A DNA stretch of 64,000 nucleotides from Pseudomonas sp. RIT-PI-q (GCF_001297125.1 NZ_LHPC01000028.1:248001-312000), one strand, 5' to 3'; positions 34,864-44,327 are shown, counted from the first letter of the stretch. Made by a program: numbers and translations. The notes: generated by a model not told the origin, from the sequence alone.

Positions 34864-36056
34864 GACGCGCCTCCTACAAACAGCTGTGGCGGTCGCGGAT
34901 GGCAGAGGAAATCGGCGTGGGAGATGTTGTAGCCATAAGGCCCGGCCAGCGGCAGCACCAGCATGTCGCCGACCTCCACGCCGGTCAGTGGGCAATCACG
35001 ACTCAGCACATCCTTGGGCGTGCAGAGTTGCCCGACCACGGTCCATTTCTGCTCCACTGCGCCCTTTGTGATGGGGTGCCGGGGCAGATGAATGACCGGG
35101 TGATCGTGCCCCTGCGCAACCGGCAGACGGAAATGATGAGTGCCGCCGCGACACACCAGGAAGTGCTTGCCGTGACTGGTTTTGCTGTCCAGCACTTCAA
35201 TGGCGTAGTAGCCGCAGTAAGCACTGATGAATCGCCCGGGCTCGAAGCGCACGATCGGCGCATCGACACACGCCGCCAGGGACTGGCCCAGGTGCGCGCA
35301 CAAGCGCTGCCAATCAAACTGCTGCGGGCCGAGGTAATTCACGCCGATGCCGCCGCCGACATTCAGGTGGGTGATCGTCGCCGGACTGGCCGACAACGCC
35401 TTCCATTGCGGCCAGCGCTCCAGGTACAAATCGAGCAATTGTTCGTGACGTTCCACCAGCGATTGATGGGACATCGCGTGCACATGGAAACCCTTGAGCC
35501 GCAGGTGGCTGGCGTTATCCACCCAGCTCACCGCCTGGGCCAACTCTGACTCGTCGATGCCGAAGGGCGTGGCGGTGCCGGCCATCGCCAGTTTGCTCGA
35601 CAGCGGCGATGGCAGTTCCGGGTTGATGCGCAGCAACACGTCCTGCACACGCCCCGCTTCCAGTGCCAGCCGTTGCAGACGGACGATTTCATTCAGGCTT
35701 TCGATGTGAATCGCTTCGACCTGATGTTGCAGCGCCGAACGCAAATCGGAATCCAGTTTGCCGGGGCCGGAAAAGACAAACGGTTTGCGCGTCGGGCACG
35801 CCTGGAGACGTTCGATTTCGCCGCCGGAGGAAATCTCGAACCCGTGCACCAACGGCGCCACGGTGGCGAGGATCTGCGGTTCGCTGTTGGCCTTGATCGC
35901 GTAGTACAGCTCCACGCCTTCCGGCAGTGCCGCCATCACCTGGGTCACGTGCTGTTTCAGCGCATCGAGGTCGTAGATGAACAGCGCCAGCGGGTCGACC
36001 TGTTGGCTGCGGGCTTCGTCGATGGCCGCCAATACCGTGTCGGGCAACTTATCCAT
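34854..36056 (-). CDS. acsE: PLP-dependent decarboxylase AcsE
   Basis: A 400-residue fold-III PLP enzyme of the diaminopimelate/ornithine decarboxylase family. The PLP lysine lies in YYAIKAN (about 51-57), and HLNVGGGIGVNY near 230-241 binds the phosphate. In achromobactin synthesis AcsE decarboxylates the serine moiety of O-citryl-serine to an ethanolamine. The C-terminus has the family feature GPYGYNISHADFLCHPRP. It overlaps acsD by 8 bp and the MFS gene by 10 bp. Confidence 0.9.
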   Translation of the reverse strand: MDKLPDTVLAAIDEARSQQVDPLALFIYDLDALKQHVTQVMAALPEGVELYYAIKANSEPQILATVAPLVHGFEISSGGEIERLQACPTRKPFVFSGPGKLDSDLRSALQHQVEAIHIESLNEIVRLQRLALEAGRVQDVLLRINPELPSPLSSKLAMAGTATPFGIDESELAQAVSWVDNASHLRLKGFHVHAMSHQSLVERHEQLLDLYLERWPQWKALSASPATITHLNVGGGIGVNYLGPQQFDWQRLCAHLGQSLAACVDAPIVRFEPGRFISAYCGYYAIEVLDSKTSHGKHFLVCRGGTHHFRLPVAQGHDHPVIHLPRHPITKGAVEQKWTVVGQLCTPKDVLSRDCPLTGVEVGDMLVLPLAGPYGYNISHADFLCHPRPPQLFVGGASWV

Positions 36057-37830
36057 GCGGGGTCTCCTTGCCCCACGGGGACACCAGCGTGACGTAACCA
36101 GCCTGGCGATCAGCCTTGGCCGCGAGACGGACTTTCAGGTTGGTTTTGCAGGCAATCGGCTGGCCGGCGATCAGTGCATCCAGCTCCGGCGCAGCGCGGG
36201 TCAATTCGGCGCGGATGCTGATCAACTGCTGCTCGACCCGTTGCCACATCAGCGGCGCCAGGTGCGGACGTTCCCAGCTCAGGGCCAGCACGGCCTCGGA
36301 CAAGTTGTTGACGAACAGGCAATAGACGATGCGGTTCCAGCCTTGCTGGCGGGAATACAGAAGTGACTCACGCACCCGTGGATGCACGTCGGCGTCGATC
36401 CGCGAGGCGCCCAGTTCGTCGGTCAGTTTCACTCCTTCGAAATCCCGCAGCAGCAGGCGTTGCGGACGACCGTTGTCATGCACCAGCACGCTGTTCTGTA
36501 AATGCGGCTCCATGACGATGCCGTGATTGAAGAACAGCGACAGCACCGGGCGCAGCAGCAGTGCCTGATAATCATCGAACCAGCGCAACAGCTGTTGGTC
36601 GTCGATGTCGTTGCCGTTGAAGCGGGTGAGGAATTCGTGCACTAACGGCCGCAGATGCAGGCCTCGGGCGAACAGCGTACCGGCCATGATGCTGCAGTCG
36701 GTGCCGGTGTCGAGGCAGAAGTTCTCGCGCAGGATCGCCCCGGTTTGTTCGCGGAACCAATGATTGTCGGCTTCGCTGGCCTGCTGTGGCGCCCAGCTCA
36801 GCAGGCCCGGCTCGGCCACCACCGACAACCCGCCGAGGGTCTCGGGCTGGGTCAACTGGAGGTTGCGGAATACGCGGTCGATCAACAATGCGCTGTCCAG
36901 CTCGTACCAGGCGTTTTTCCTCACGCAGTTGGTGATGCGGACGTTCAGCGAACCCTTGATGAAGAACTCATGGCCCTCGATGTACCACGTGCGGATCGAC
37001 GCCGTGGGATTGGCCATCAGCCCCGTGGCACCCAGATCGACGATGTCTTTGGATTTCAACAAACGCTGCACCCGGCTGTCCTGCATGAACAATTGCGCTT
37101 GTACCGGGTGCATGCAGATCACCGCGTGCCCCGGCCGTGCCTGTGACTGATCGGCAAAACCGGCCAACACCTGGGCTTTGCTCAGGCCATTGGCGCCGAC
37201 GCTCAGGCCTTCCAGCGGCACTTCGAACAGGTGCAACGCGGTGCGCGCCTGGAATTCCGGGGCGTAGGTTTCCTGGGCCAAATGAGCGGGCCACAGCCGC
37301 GCCTTGGGAGCCGGGTGGTTCGGGTGACCAAACCACAAGCCCTGCTCGCTGGCGAGGTAGTCACTGAGCGGGTCCGCGTCCTTCGGGGTGTTGTGGCCGA
37401 CGATGGCCGCGGTCAGCAACTGGCTTTGCAGCACCTGATCGAGCAACTCGTCGTTGCTCGCGCGGGTCATGTGTTCGCACGCCGCGAGCAACTGCTCGAC
37501 GAACTCGGCAAACCCCAGGCACGACCAGTCGCCGTCACCGCGTCGGGCATAGACGTCCGACAGGTAACGGTGACTGCCGAGACCATCACGGCGGTCGACC
37601 ATCACAAAAAACTGCTGCTGATTGGGCAGCTTGATGGTCAGCGGAATGCCCTTCCATTCCAGGCCCTCGAGGTAACTGCCCGGGGCGATGCCTTGCATCT
37701 GCGTCGGCCAACTGTAACTGAGGCAGTTTTCCGGCAAGGCGAACTCTTTGATCAAGCAATTAAGCAACGCGCACGTTGTTGCTAGTTCACTGACCATGTT
37801 CGGTAACACACTGCGATTCGGATGATTCAT
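36049..37830 (-). CDS. acsD: NIS siderophore synthetase AcsD, citrate-serine ligase
   Basis: A 593-residue IucA/IucC-family enzyme. AcsD of Dickeya is known to adenylate citrate and join it to L-serine, the committed first step. Here the blocks are ICMHPVQAQLFM (about 240-251), NPTASIRTWYI with the ATP-binding TASIRTW (about 271-281), LNVRITNCVRKNAW, and MEPHLQNSVLVHDNG in the C-terminal lobe. The ATG at 37830 follows GGAG at a good distance. It overlaps acsE. The 203-bp gap upstream, after acsF, may hold a second promoter. Confidence 0.9.
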   Translation of the reverse strand: MNHPNRSVLPNMVSELATTCALLNCLIKEFALPENCLSYSWPTQMQGIAPGSYLEGLEWKGIPLTIKLPNQQQFFVMVDRRDGLGSHRYLSDVYARRGDGDWSCLGFAEFVEQLLAACEHMTRASNDELLDQVLQSQLLTAAIVGHNTPKDADPLSDYLASEQGLWFGHPNHPAPKARLWPAHLAQETYAPEFQARTALHLFEVPLEGLSVGANGLSKAQVLAGFADQSQARPGHAVICMHPVQAQLFMQDSRVQRLLKSKDIVDLGATGLMANPTASIRTWYIEGHEFFIKGSLNVRITNCVRKNAWYELDSALLIDRVFRNLQLTQPETLGGLSVVAEPGLLSWAPQQASEADNHWFREQTGAILRENFCLDTGTDCSIMAGTLFARGLHLRPLVHEFLTRFNGNDIDDQQLLRWFDDYQALLLRPVLSLFFNHGIVMEPHLQNSVLVHDNGRPQRLLLRDFEGVKLTDELGASRIDADVHPRVRESLLYSRQQGWNRIVYCLFVNNLSEAVLALSWERPHLAPLMWQRVEQQLISIRAELTRAAPELDALIAGQPIACKTNLKVRLAAKADRQAGYVTLVSPWGKETPHG

Positions 37831-38033
37831 GGGTGCTCCACAGTAACCCGCGAGGTCACTGGATACGTTATATGGCGAAAAAAATTAGTTGCTGCTCGAC
37901 CGGTTTAACAGCCGATAGAACCCCACGTAACGACATCACTTGATTGAACCTTATAAATAATCAGACGACGATCAAAGTTACCCACACCAGTGTCATCAAA
38001 TTGCAACCTGGTGGAGTGTTGGTGTAACTTCGA
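37831..38033. other. gap between acsF and acsD with an imperfect inverted repeat
   Basis: About 200 AT-rich bases upstream of acsD. Bases 37969-38036 hold an imperfect inverted repeat (GATCAAAGTTACCCACACCA with the complement of TGTTGGTGTAACTTCGATC) that includes the acsF stop codon. It may be a terminator or attenuator between acsF and acsD. This is the only sizeable gap in the block from acsF to the rraA-like gene. Confidence 0.45.
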
Positions 38034-39410
38034 TCAAGGACGTAATTGCACTAACGCGGCTGCCACGGCGTTATCAAAACGCTGGATCACTTGCTGGCAT
38101 TGTTCATCGTCGATAATCAATGGCGGCAACAAGCGAATGACATTGCCCTTGCGTCCACCGCGTTCCAGTAACAGGCCTTGTTTGAAGCACTGTTGCTGAA
38201 TGGCCACGGCCAGCGCCGGGTCCATCGGGAAATGCCCGTGGCGATCAGCCGGCTGGCGCTCGTCGACGATCTCGATGCCGAGCATCAGGCCGCGACCGCG
38301 TACCTGGCCAAGGGCAGGATAATGCGCCTGCAACTCGACCAACCGGTCCTTGAGCCACTGGCCACGTCGCTCGGCCTGGGCGGCGAGGTTTTGCTGTTGC
38401 AGCACCTGCAACGTCGCCAGCCCGGTGGCCATGGCCATCTGATTGCCGCGGAAGGTGCCGGCGTGGTTGCCGGGCTCCCAGGCGTCGAACTCACGACGGA
38501 TACCCAGCACCGCCATCGGCAGACCGCCACCGACGGCTTTGGACATGACAATCAGGTCCGGCTCGATCTCGGCGTGTTCGAAGGCAAACATCTTGCCGGT
38601 ACGGCCGAAACCGGTTTGCACTTCGTCGAGGATCAGCAGGATGCCGTGCTTGCGCGTCACCTCGCGGATCGCCCGCAGCCAGCTCGCCGGGGCACCGTTG
38701 ACGCCGCCCTCGCCCTGCACCGCTTCAAGGATCACCGCCGCCGGCAGTGACACGCCGCTTTCGACGTCTTCGATAAACTGGGTGAAATAGTGGGTCAGGG
38801 CCTCGACGCCGGCCTCGCCGCCAATGCCCAGCGGGCACCGGTATTCGTGGGGGTACGGCATAAACTGCACGCCGGGCATCAGGCTGGCGATGGCATTTTT
38901 CGGTGCGGTGTTGCCAGTCAGGGCCAGGGCGCCGTGGGTCATGCCATGGTAGGCCCCGGAGAAACTGATGATGTTGTTGCGCCCGGTGTAGGTCTTGGCC
39001 AGTTTCAGCGCCGCCTCCACCGCATCCGCCCCGGACGGACCGCAAAATTGCAGGCAGTAATCGCGGCCCTGGTTGGGCAACAAACTGAGCAGGGTTTCGC
39101 TGAAAGCGTCCTTGACCGCGGTGGTCAAGTCCAGCGTGTGCATCGGCAGGCCAGAGGCGAGGAAGCTGTCGAGGCTGGCCATAACGGCCGGGTGATTGTG
39201 CCCCAGGGCCAACGTGCCGGCGCCGGCCAGGCAGTCGAGGTACGTATTGCCCTCGACGTCGGTCACCCAAAGCCCGTGTGCCTTGGCAATCGCCAGCGGC
39301 AACTTGCGTGGATAACTGCGCACATTAGATTCGAACTTGCTTTGTCGAGCCAGATAGTCGGCATTGGTTTTTTGCAAAGGTTTAGAGTGCAATACGCCAT
39401 CATTCAACAT
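38034..39410 (-). CDS. acsF: diaminobutyrate-2-oxoglutarate aminotransferase AcsF
   Basis: A 458-residue fold-I PLP aminotransferase. It makes L-2,4-diaminobutyrate from aspartate semialdehyde and glutamate, a building block of achromobactin. Recognised by [18 protein letters not shown] (about 58-75), [15 protein letters not shown] (about 124-138), [14 protein letters not shown] with the PLP-contacting Asp, and [15 protein letters not shown] with the Schiff-base Lys. The start is set at 39410 because GAGG stands 8 bp upstream and a Fur-box-like site lies between this ATG and the in-frame ATG at 39467. First gene of the biosynthesis and uptake block. Confidence 0.9.
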   Translation of the reverse strand: MLNDGVLHSKPLQKTNADYLARQSKFESNVRSYPRKLPLAIAKAHGLWVTDVEGNTYLDCLAGAGTLALGHNHPAVMASLDSFLASGLPMHTLDLTTAVKDAFSETLLSLLPNQGRDYCLQFCGPSGADAVEAALKLAKTYTGRNNIISFSGAYHGMTHGALALTGNTAPKNAIASLMPGVQFMPYPHEYRCPLGIGGEAGVEALTHYFTQFIEDVESGVSLPAAVILEAVQGEGGVNGAPASWLRAIREVTRKHGILLILDEVQTGFGRTGKMFAFEHAEIEPDLIVMSKAVGGGLPMAVLGIRREFDAWEPGNHAGTFRGNQMAMATGLATLQVLQQQNLAAQAERRGQWLKDRLVELQAHYPALGQVRGRGLMLGIEIVDERQPADRHGHFPMDPALAVAIQQQCFKQGLLLERGGRKGNVIRLLPPLIIDDEQCQQVIQRFDNAVAAALVQLRP

Positions 39411-39436
39411 CGGTCCACCCTCGTTAAATTCGATAT

Positions 39437-39455
39437 GCAACTTATTCTCATTAAC
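39437..39455 (-). promoter_or_regulatory. candidate Fur box upstream of acsF
   Basis: On the minus strand the 19-mer GTTAATGAGAATAAGTTGC matches the Fur consensus GATAATGATAATCATTATC at about 13 of 19 positions, including the run TAATGA and AAT. It lies 27 bp before the proposed acsF start. Iron repression of the achromobactin operon is expected, but no binding data can be inferred from the sequence alone. Confidence 0.55.
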
Positions 39456-39537
39456 AAGTTGTTGCAACTAATTCTTACGACTTATTTGGACATTTACATA
39501 TAGCGATTTAAACTACTTTAAAAACACTCAGGCACGC

Positions 39538-39562
39538 AAAAAACCAAGTTAATGAACCTGGT
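39538..39562 (-). terminator. terminator after the TonB receptor gene
   Basis: On the minus strand ACCAGGTT-CATT-AACTTGGT (one mismatch) is followed by a run of T. It lies about 190 bp past the acr stop, in front of acsF, so the sigma-FecR-receptor unit and the acsF unit are probably transcribed separately. In the same 342-bp gap, GCCATGATC occurs twice (39578 and 39589), 11 bp apart. Confidence 0.7.
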
Positions 39563-39752
39563 ATAAACATTTAATGTGCCATGATCTAGCCATGATCTTT
39601 TAATACAACTGACAACTTCGGTGTCGCTAACTTATATGCCAGTCTCGGGATCTTTCATTTAACTGATGGTGTGCATATGTCCTTCCTCTTTACGGATCAG
39701 GTCATGGCCCAACGAAGGCGCCCCGATCCCTGGGGCGCATGACACGGGTGAA

Positions 39753-42176
39753 TCAGAAGTCGACGGTTGCCGAAAGCAGGTAGGTGCGCGGGGTCGACAG
39801 CGTCAAGCCGGGTTCGCTGTCATCCGAGGCACCGGCCGAGCTCCAGTAGCGCTTGTCCGCCACGTTCTCGACGTTGGCACGCAGGGTGATGTTCTTTTGC
39901 TCGACCTTGAACGCGTAACGTGCACCGACATCCATACGCGTCCAGGAATCGATTTCCTTGACGTTGGACTGGTCCAGGTACTGCGAGCTGGAATAGATGG
40001 CGCGGCTGGTCAGGGTCAGGCCCTGTACGTTCGGCACGTCCCACTCGGCGCCCAGGTTGACGTTGTACTTCGGCGTGGCCGGCGCGCGGTTGCCGTCGAA
40101 AGTACCGTTGGTGGTGTTGGTCAACTCGCTGTCGATGTACATGACGCCACCGAGCAGGCGGAAACCATCGATCGGCTCACCGAACATACTGACTTCCACG
40201 CCGGTGTTCTCACGCTTGCCGTTCGGGCCAAAGAGGCGCGTCGTGGCGTTGGTCTCATAGGCTGGCTGCTTGATGCGGAACACCGCTGCGGTCACGGCGA
40301 AAGGACCGGCGTCGTACTTGGCGCCAACTTCGACCTGGCGGCTGATGAACGGCGGGAAGATCTCGTCTTCGTTCACCGAGGTGGACGGTGCGATCTTGCC
40401 CTGGCTCAGGCCTTCCATGTAGTTGGCGTACAGCGACAGCTTGTCGGTGGCCTTGAACAGGATGCCGCCCGACGGCGAGACTTTTTCCTCATCGTAGGCG
40501 GTGTCGCCCTTGATGTTATCCGCCCAGTCGTCAACCTTGACCCGCTGCCAGCGAGCGCCGAGGGTCAGCAGCACGCGGTCATCGAAGAAGCCCAGGGTGT
40601 CGGACAACGCCACGCCACTGAAGCGGTTCTCGGTGTAGACCTTCGAATCCTGCCGCGTAGGCCTGTTAGGCGTTGGTGTTTCCACCGGGTTATAGATATT
40701 GCTGTTGGCTGCGGCATAACGCGCGCCGCCGTTTTCAAAGTCCATGTAGAAGTAGCTGGCAGCCAGGTTGACTTCATGACTCACCGGGCCGGTGTGGAAC
40801 CAGTTGCGCACCCCGGCCGTAGCCGTGCGGACATTTTCGTCACGGGTGAAATCACGGGGTAGTACGCTGAAATCGCCAGCGTCGTTGGTGACCGCACCGG
40901 CATGCCGGAGGAAGTCATGGTTACTTTTGCGTGCGCCGACACCGCCGTACAGCATGACGTTGTCGCTAACATCAAATTCGCCATTCACCGTGCCGAAGGT
41001 GTCGTTGGTGCTCGCCTTGCTCCAGGGCTGCGCATAGTTGCGGCGCACATCGCTGGCATGCGGGACCTGCGCGTTCGGACCGACCTGCACGCGTTCCTGC
41101 GGGGCATCGGTATCACGCTCGGTGCGGCCGATGTCGGTCGAGAGGCGCAGGCGTTCACCGCGAAAATCCAGACCCAGCACGGCCATCTCGCGGTCGACAT
41201 TCTGGTGATCCCATTCGGTGTCGCCGGACTGCTTCACGCCGTTGAAACGCAGACCGAACTTGTTGTCTTCACCGAAGCGCCGACCAACATCGACAGCACC
41301 GCCGACCTGGCTTTCGGAAGCGTAGCTGCCGGTGAACGAGGTGATCGGCGCATCAGTGGCGCGCTTGGGCACCACGTTGATCCCGCCACCCACACTGCCG
41401 CGCGGCGAGATGCCGTTGATCAACTGGCTCGGGCCTTTGAGGATGTCGACGCGGTCGGCCATCTCCATGTCGATCGTGTAAGTCGGCAGGACACCGTAGA
41501 GACCGTTGTAGGACACATCACTGTTGAACAGGCTCAACCCGCGAATGGTGAACTGCTCGTAACGCCCGCCCGCCGGGTTGGTGGCGCGAACCGAGGGGTC
41601 GCTGGCGACCAGGTCGCCCAAGGTGCGGGCCTGGAGGTTTTCAATCGCCTCGGCGGTGTAGGTGGTGATGCTGAACGGCGTTTCCATGAAATCTTTCGAG
41701 CCCAGCATGCCTTGCGACCCGCGACGCGCAATCTGGCCGCCGGCATACGGCTCGCCGTGCTCCGAGTCAGTGGCACCGACAATCGAGGTGGCGCCCAGTT
41801 GCAGGCTGCTGCTGTCTGGCGCCGGGGTCAGGATGTAGGCCTGTTCACCGACGGGCTGCAATTGCAGACCGGAACCCTGCAACAGTCGGGCAAAGCCCTC
41901 CTCGACCGCGAACTCGCCGGAAAGCCCGGGACTGTTGCGACCACTGACCAGTGCGGGATCCACCGAAAGGTTGACCCCGGCCAATCCGGCGAAGCGGGTC
42001 AACGCGGCGCTGAGGCTTCCTGCCGGCACCTGATAACTGCGTCGCGACGCGTCATCGGCCCAACCGGCAGTGATGAACAACGGACAGGCACTCAGGCTCA
42101 ACAACAGACTCAAGTGCATCAACGGGCGCAGCCTGGAAGAACCCAGACGCGTACTGCAGGGCATCACTACGGGCAT
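39753..42176 (-). CDS. acr: TonB-dependent ferric achromobactin receptor with signalling domain
   Basis: An 807-residue outer-membrane transporter. A signal peptide with a long charged N-region is followed by an STN (secretin/TonB N-terminal) domain at about 45-115 (SYQVPAGSLSAALTRFAGLAG, ending YILTP), which passes the signal to FecR. The plug contains a TonB-box-like stretch before GSQGMLGSKDFMETPFSI and then GGGINVVPKRA. The β-barrel ends in SATVDF with terminal Phe. The ATG at 42176 has GAGAG 8 bp upstream, and the frame beyond it overlaps FecR. By context it imports ferric achromobactin. Confidence 0.9.
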   Translation of the reverse strand: MPVVMPCSTRLGSSRLRPLMHLSLLLSLSACPLFITAGWADDASRRSYQVPAGSLSAALTRFAGLAGVNLSVDPALVSGRNSPGLSGEFAVEEGFARLLQGSGLQLQPVGEQAYILTPAPDSSSLQLGATSIVGATDSEHGEPYAGGQIARRGSQGMLGSKDFMETPFSITTYTAEAIENLQARTLGDLVASDPSVRATNPAGGRYEQFTIRGLSLFNSDVSYNGLYGVLPTYTIDMEMADRVDILKGPSQLINGISPRGSVGGGINVVPKRATDAPITSFTGSYASESQVGGAVDVGRRFGEDNKFGLRFNGVKQSGDTEWDHQNVDREMAVLGLDFRGERLRLSTDIGRTERDTDAPQERVQVGPNAQVPHASDVRRNYAQPWSKASTNDTFGTVNGEFDVSDNVMLYGGVGARKSNHDFLRHAGAVTNDAGDFSVLPRDFTRDENVRTATAGVRNWFHTGPVSHEVNLAASYFYMDFENGGARYAAANSNIYNPVETPTPNRPTRQDSKVYTENRFSGVALSDTLGFFDDRVLLTLGARWQRVKVDDWADNIKGDTAYDEEKVSPSGGILFKATDKLSLYANYMEGLSQGKIAPSTSVNEDEIFPPFISRQVEVGAKYDAGPFAVTAAVFRIKQPAYETNATTRLFGPNGKRENTGVEVSMFGEPIDGFRLLGGVMYIDSELTNTTNGTFDGNRAPATPKYNVNLGAEWDVPNVQGLTLTSRAIYSSSQYLDQSNVKEIDSWTRMDVGARYAFKVEQKNITLRANVENVADKRYWSSAGASDDSEPGLTLSTPRTYLLSATVDF

Positions 42177-42243
42177 TGAGAATCTCTCTGATTTCGTTTC
42201 GCTTGCCTTGATTGACAAGCGACGCAAAAAAAAGGGACACGCC

Positions 42244-43194
42244 TCAAGCAACTTTTTTGCGCGGCAGCAACGTGACCCAGTAGCGGGTTCGCCTATGCAC
42301 CTCCAGCGGCAGGCTGGCCGCCAGCAGCGCGAGGATGCGATCAGTGTCTTCCAGACGAAAACTGCCGGTGACGCGCAGGGATTCAAGCTCCGGTTCCCAG
42401 CGCAGCAAGCCCGGACGGTAGGTGCTGAGTTCGCGCAGAAAATCCCCCAAGGGCTGGTTCTGCGCCATCAACACACCGTCACGCCAACCTGGGGCCAGCA
42501 CATCGAAGGGTTCTACGCTTCCGGCGCCCATCGCTTGCAGGTTGACTTGCTGACCTGCGCGCAATGAAAAGACCGGCCCGCGCAACGGCTGCAATTGCAC
42601 CCTGCCTTTGAGCACCGACACCTTGCAGCCTGTCTGCCCCTGACGGACGCACACCTGGCTCTGACTGACGACCACTTGCCCGAAATGCGTCTGGACCGTC
42701 AACGGCGTGATCCCGGGCACATTCAACGCTATTTCGCCTTCCACGAGGGTCAGATGCCGGTTCTTCATGTCGATATCGACGGCGCTGGCGGTATTCAATT
42801 GCAGCGAGCTGCCATCGGCCAACTGGACCTTCTTGCCCTCCCCGGTCGCCGTCCGCAGGTCGGCACGCCAGACATCCAGAGGCAACTGTCGACTGATCAG
42901 CCAGGCGGCCGGCACCAGCGCCACCGCGCCGACGGCGCGCTTGAGCACCGTGCGCCGACTGGCCTGTGGCCGATCCAGACTGGCCATCGCCAAGGCTGAC
43001 GGCAGGTCGGCAAAACGTTGACGCAGGAGCTGAGCTTTCTGCCAGGCCTGCTCGTGACTGGGATGGCTGTCGCGCCAGTGTTGCAGATTGGCCCGATCGC
43101 GCTCATTAGCGGCGCCGGATTCCATCAGCGCCAGCCATTGGGCGGCAGCCCGCACGACCTGCCGGGCTTCAGCCGAAGGTGTCGAACCGATCAC
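42244..43194 (-). CDS. FecR-like transmembrane sigma regulator
   Basis: A 316-residue inner-membrane regulator. The cytoplasmic N-terminus (about 10-75) has the anti-sigma DUF4880-like pattern AAQWLALMESG, then HWRDSHPSHEQAWQKA. One membrane helix is near 85-103 (VGAVALVPAAWLIS). The periplasmic part is the FecR domain (TATGEGKKVQLADGSSLQLNTASAVDID). It receives the signal from the receptor STN domain. The GTG at 43194 overlaps the sigma stop (GTGA), which is preferred to the ATG at 43212 inside the sigma gene. Confidence 0.88.
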   Translation of the reverse strand: MIGSTPSAEARQVVRAAAQWLALMESGAANERDRANLQHWRDSHPSHEQAWQKAQLLRQRFADLPSALAMASLDRPQASRRTVLKRAVGAVALVPAAWLISRQLPLDVWRADLRTATGEGKKVQLADGSSLQLNTASAVDIDMKNRHLTLVEGEIALNVPGITPLTVQTHFGQVVVSQSQVCVRQGQTGCKVSVLKGRVQLQPLRGPVFSLRAGQQVNLQAMGAGSVEPFDVLAPGWRDGVLMAQNQPLGDFLRELSTYRPGLLRWEPELESLRVTGSFRLEDTDRILALLAASLPLEVHRRTRYWVTLLPRKKVA

Positions 43195-43700
43195 AGATCC
43201 ACCAGCATGCAATGTTCGTAGGCTTGCGCCATGTAGCGCTTGATCGTGCGTTCGGAGACTTGCAGGCGCTCGGCGATCTCGTGATAACCCAGGCCGTCCA
43301 GTTGGCTCCAGAGAAACGCCCGGCGCACCGCGGTCGGTAATCCGTCGAGCAGCTCGTCCAGGGCTTGCAGGGTTTCCAGCAGGATCCAGCGTTGCTCGGG
43401 CGACGGCACACAGTCCTCGGGCAACAGCGCGAGGGCATCGAGGTAGGCCTGCTCCAGACTGCGACGCTTATAGAAGTTGGCCAGCAGCCGTTTGCCGACG
43501 GTTGCCAGATAGGCGCGAGGCTCCTGCAGGTCGGCGATGCTCTGGGAGCTGGCGAGCAAGCGCACGAACGTATCCTGGCTCAGGTCCGCCGCATCATTGC
43601 CATTGCTCATGCGTCGTCTCAACCAGCTTTCCAGCCAGCCGCGATGGTCACGGTACAAGTCGTGGAAGTTTTGCGCCGCCGGCATCGCTGCATCACTCAT
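43191..43700 (-). CDS. acsS: ECF sigma factor of the iron-starvation (FecI) group
   Basis: A 169-residue extracytoplasmic-function sigma factor. Region 2 contains DLYRDHRGWLESWLRRRM and NDAADLSQDTFVRLL (about 14-50). Region 4 contains WSQLDGLGYHEIAERLQVSERTIKRYMAQAY as the helix-turn-helix (about 132-162). It should direct RNA polymerase to the receptor and achromobactin genes on signalling by ferric siderophore. AcsS is the name used for the sigma factor controlling achromobactin in P. syringae; the symbol is transferred by context. A Fur-like site lies about 30 bp upstream. Confidence 0.88.
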   Translation of the reverse strand: MSDAAMPAAQNFHDLYRDHRGWLESWLRRRMSNGNDAADLSQDTFVRLLASSQSIADLQEPRAYLATVGKRLLANFYKRRSLEQAYLDALALLPEDCVPSPEQRWILLETLQALDELLDGLPTAVRRAFLWSQLDGLGYHEIAERLQVSERTIKRYMAQAYEHCMLVDL

Positions 43701-43727
43701 CTAACAAACCCTGCGCGAAGAAATATT

Positions 43728-43746
43728 TTAAATGCGACTCATTCTA
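43728..43746. promoter_or_regulatory. candidate Fur box upstream of the sigma gene
   Basis: AATGCGACTCATT (43731-43743) matches 10 of 13 core positions of the Fur consensus AATGATAATCATT and is palindromic at its ends (AATG and CATT). It sits 28 bp upstream of the ATG at 43700, where iron-starvation sigma genes usually carry a Fur site. Confidence 0.6.
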
Positions 43747-43968
43747 ATTAGTGATGTGACTCCAATCCAAGCCCTTTGTGCGATTCACACCCAGGAAAAG
43801 CGTCAATAAGAGATTGGGAGGCAGGCATTTCTGCCGCGCAGGCCACGGTTAGCCGGGACTGAGCGTTTTTGCGGGGATTGTTAAAAAAGGCGGGATGCAT
43901 TGCTTATCCGCATGGGTCGACGGACGCGATGACATGAGGATGAGAGGAAAAGCCAAATCGCAGACACA

Positions 43969-43996
43969 AAAAACCCCGGTCTTTCGACCAGGGTCT
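43969..43996 (-). terminator. terminator of the tRNA cluster
   Basis: On the minus strand GACCCTGGTC-GAAA-GACCGGGGTT forms a stem with one wobble pair and is followed by a T-run. It lies about 85 bp past the last tRNA-Asp. The remaining sequence between it and the sigma gene shows no gene. Confidence 0.8.
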
Positions 43997-44080
43997 TTGC
44001 TATCGACTCGAAGGAGACACTGGCGTTACCAGTGGTTTTCTTCGTAGCTCCAAGGCGTTCAGTGGGCCTTGAAGCAGATA

Positions 44081-44157
44081 TGGCGCAGCGGACGGGACTC
44101 GAACCCGCGACCCCCGGCGTGACAGGCCGGTATTCTAACCGACTGAACTACCGCTGC
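44081..44157 (-). tRNA. tRNA-Asp(GTC), downstream copy
   Basis: A 77-nt cloverleaf with encoded CCA. The anticodon stem CCGGC/GCCGG holds the loop CTGTCAC, giving anticodon GTC. The acceptor stem GCAGCGG/CCGCTGC pairs fully and the discriminator is G. It is identical to the copy at 44251-44327. Confidence 0.97.
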
Positions 44158-44250
44158 GTATCGCTTTGGACTTGCGTCCAAGTAACTCGTCTGACTGGAA
44201 AGCTTCGAGGCTTTTCAATCTCGAGCCAGATAAACCTGGCTCGGAAAATA

Positions 44251-44327
44251 TGGCGCAGCGGACGGGACTCGAACCCGCGACCCCCGGCGTGACAGGCCGG
44301 TATTCTAACCGACTGAACTACCGCTGC
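44251..44327 (-). tRNA. tRNA-Asp(GTC), upstream copy
   Basis: Identical in sequence to the tRNA at 44081-44157 and 93 bp upstream of it in the same transcript. The anticodon is GTC, with encoded CCA. A tandem pair of tRNA-Asp genes behind tRNA-Val is a known Pseudomonas arrangement. Confidence 0.97.

Noticed and set aside
39411..39467. ATG start of acsF at 39467
   Set aside because: The Fur-like site lies downstream of it and it has no ribosome site; the ATG at 39410 has one.
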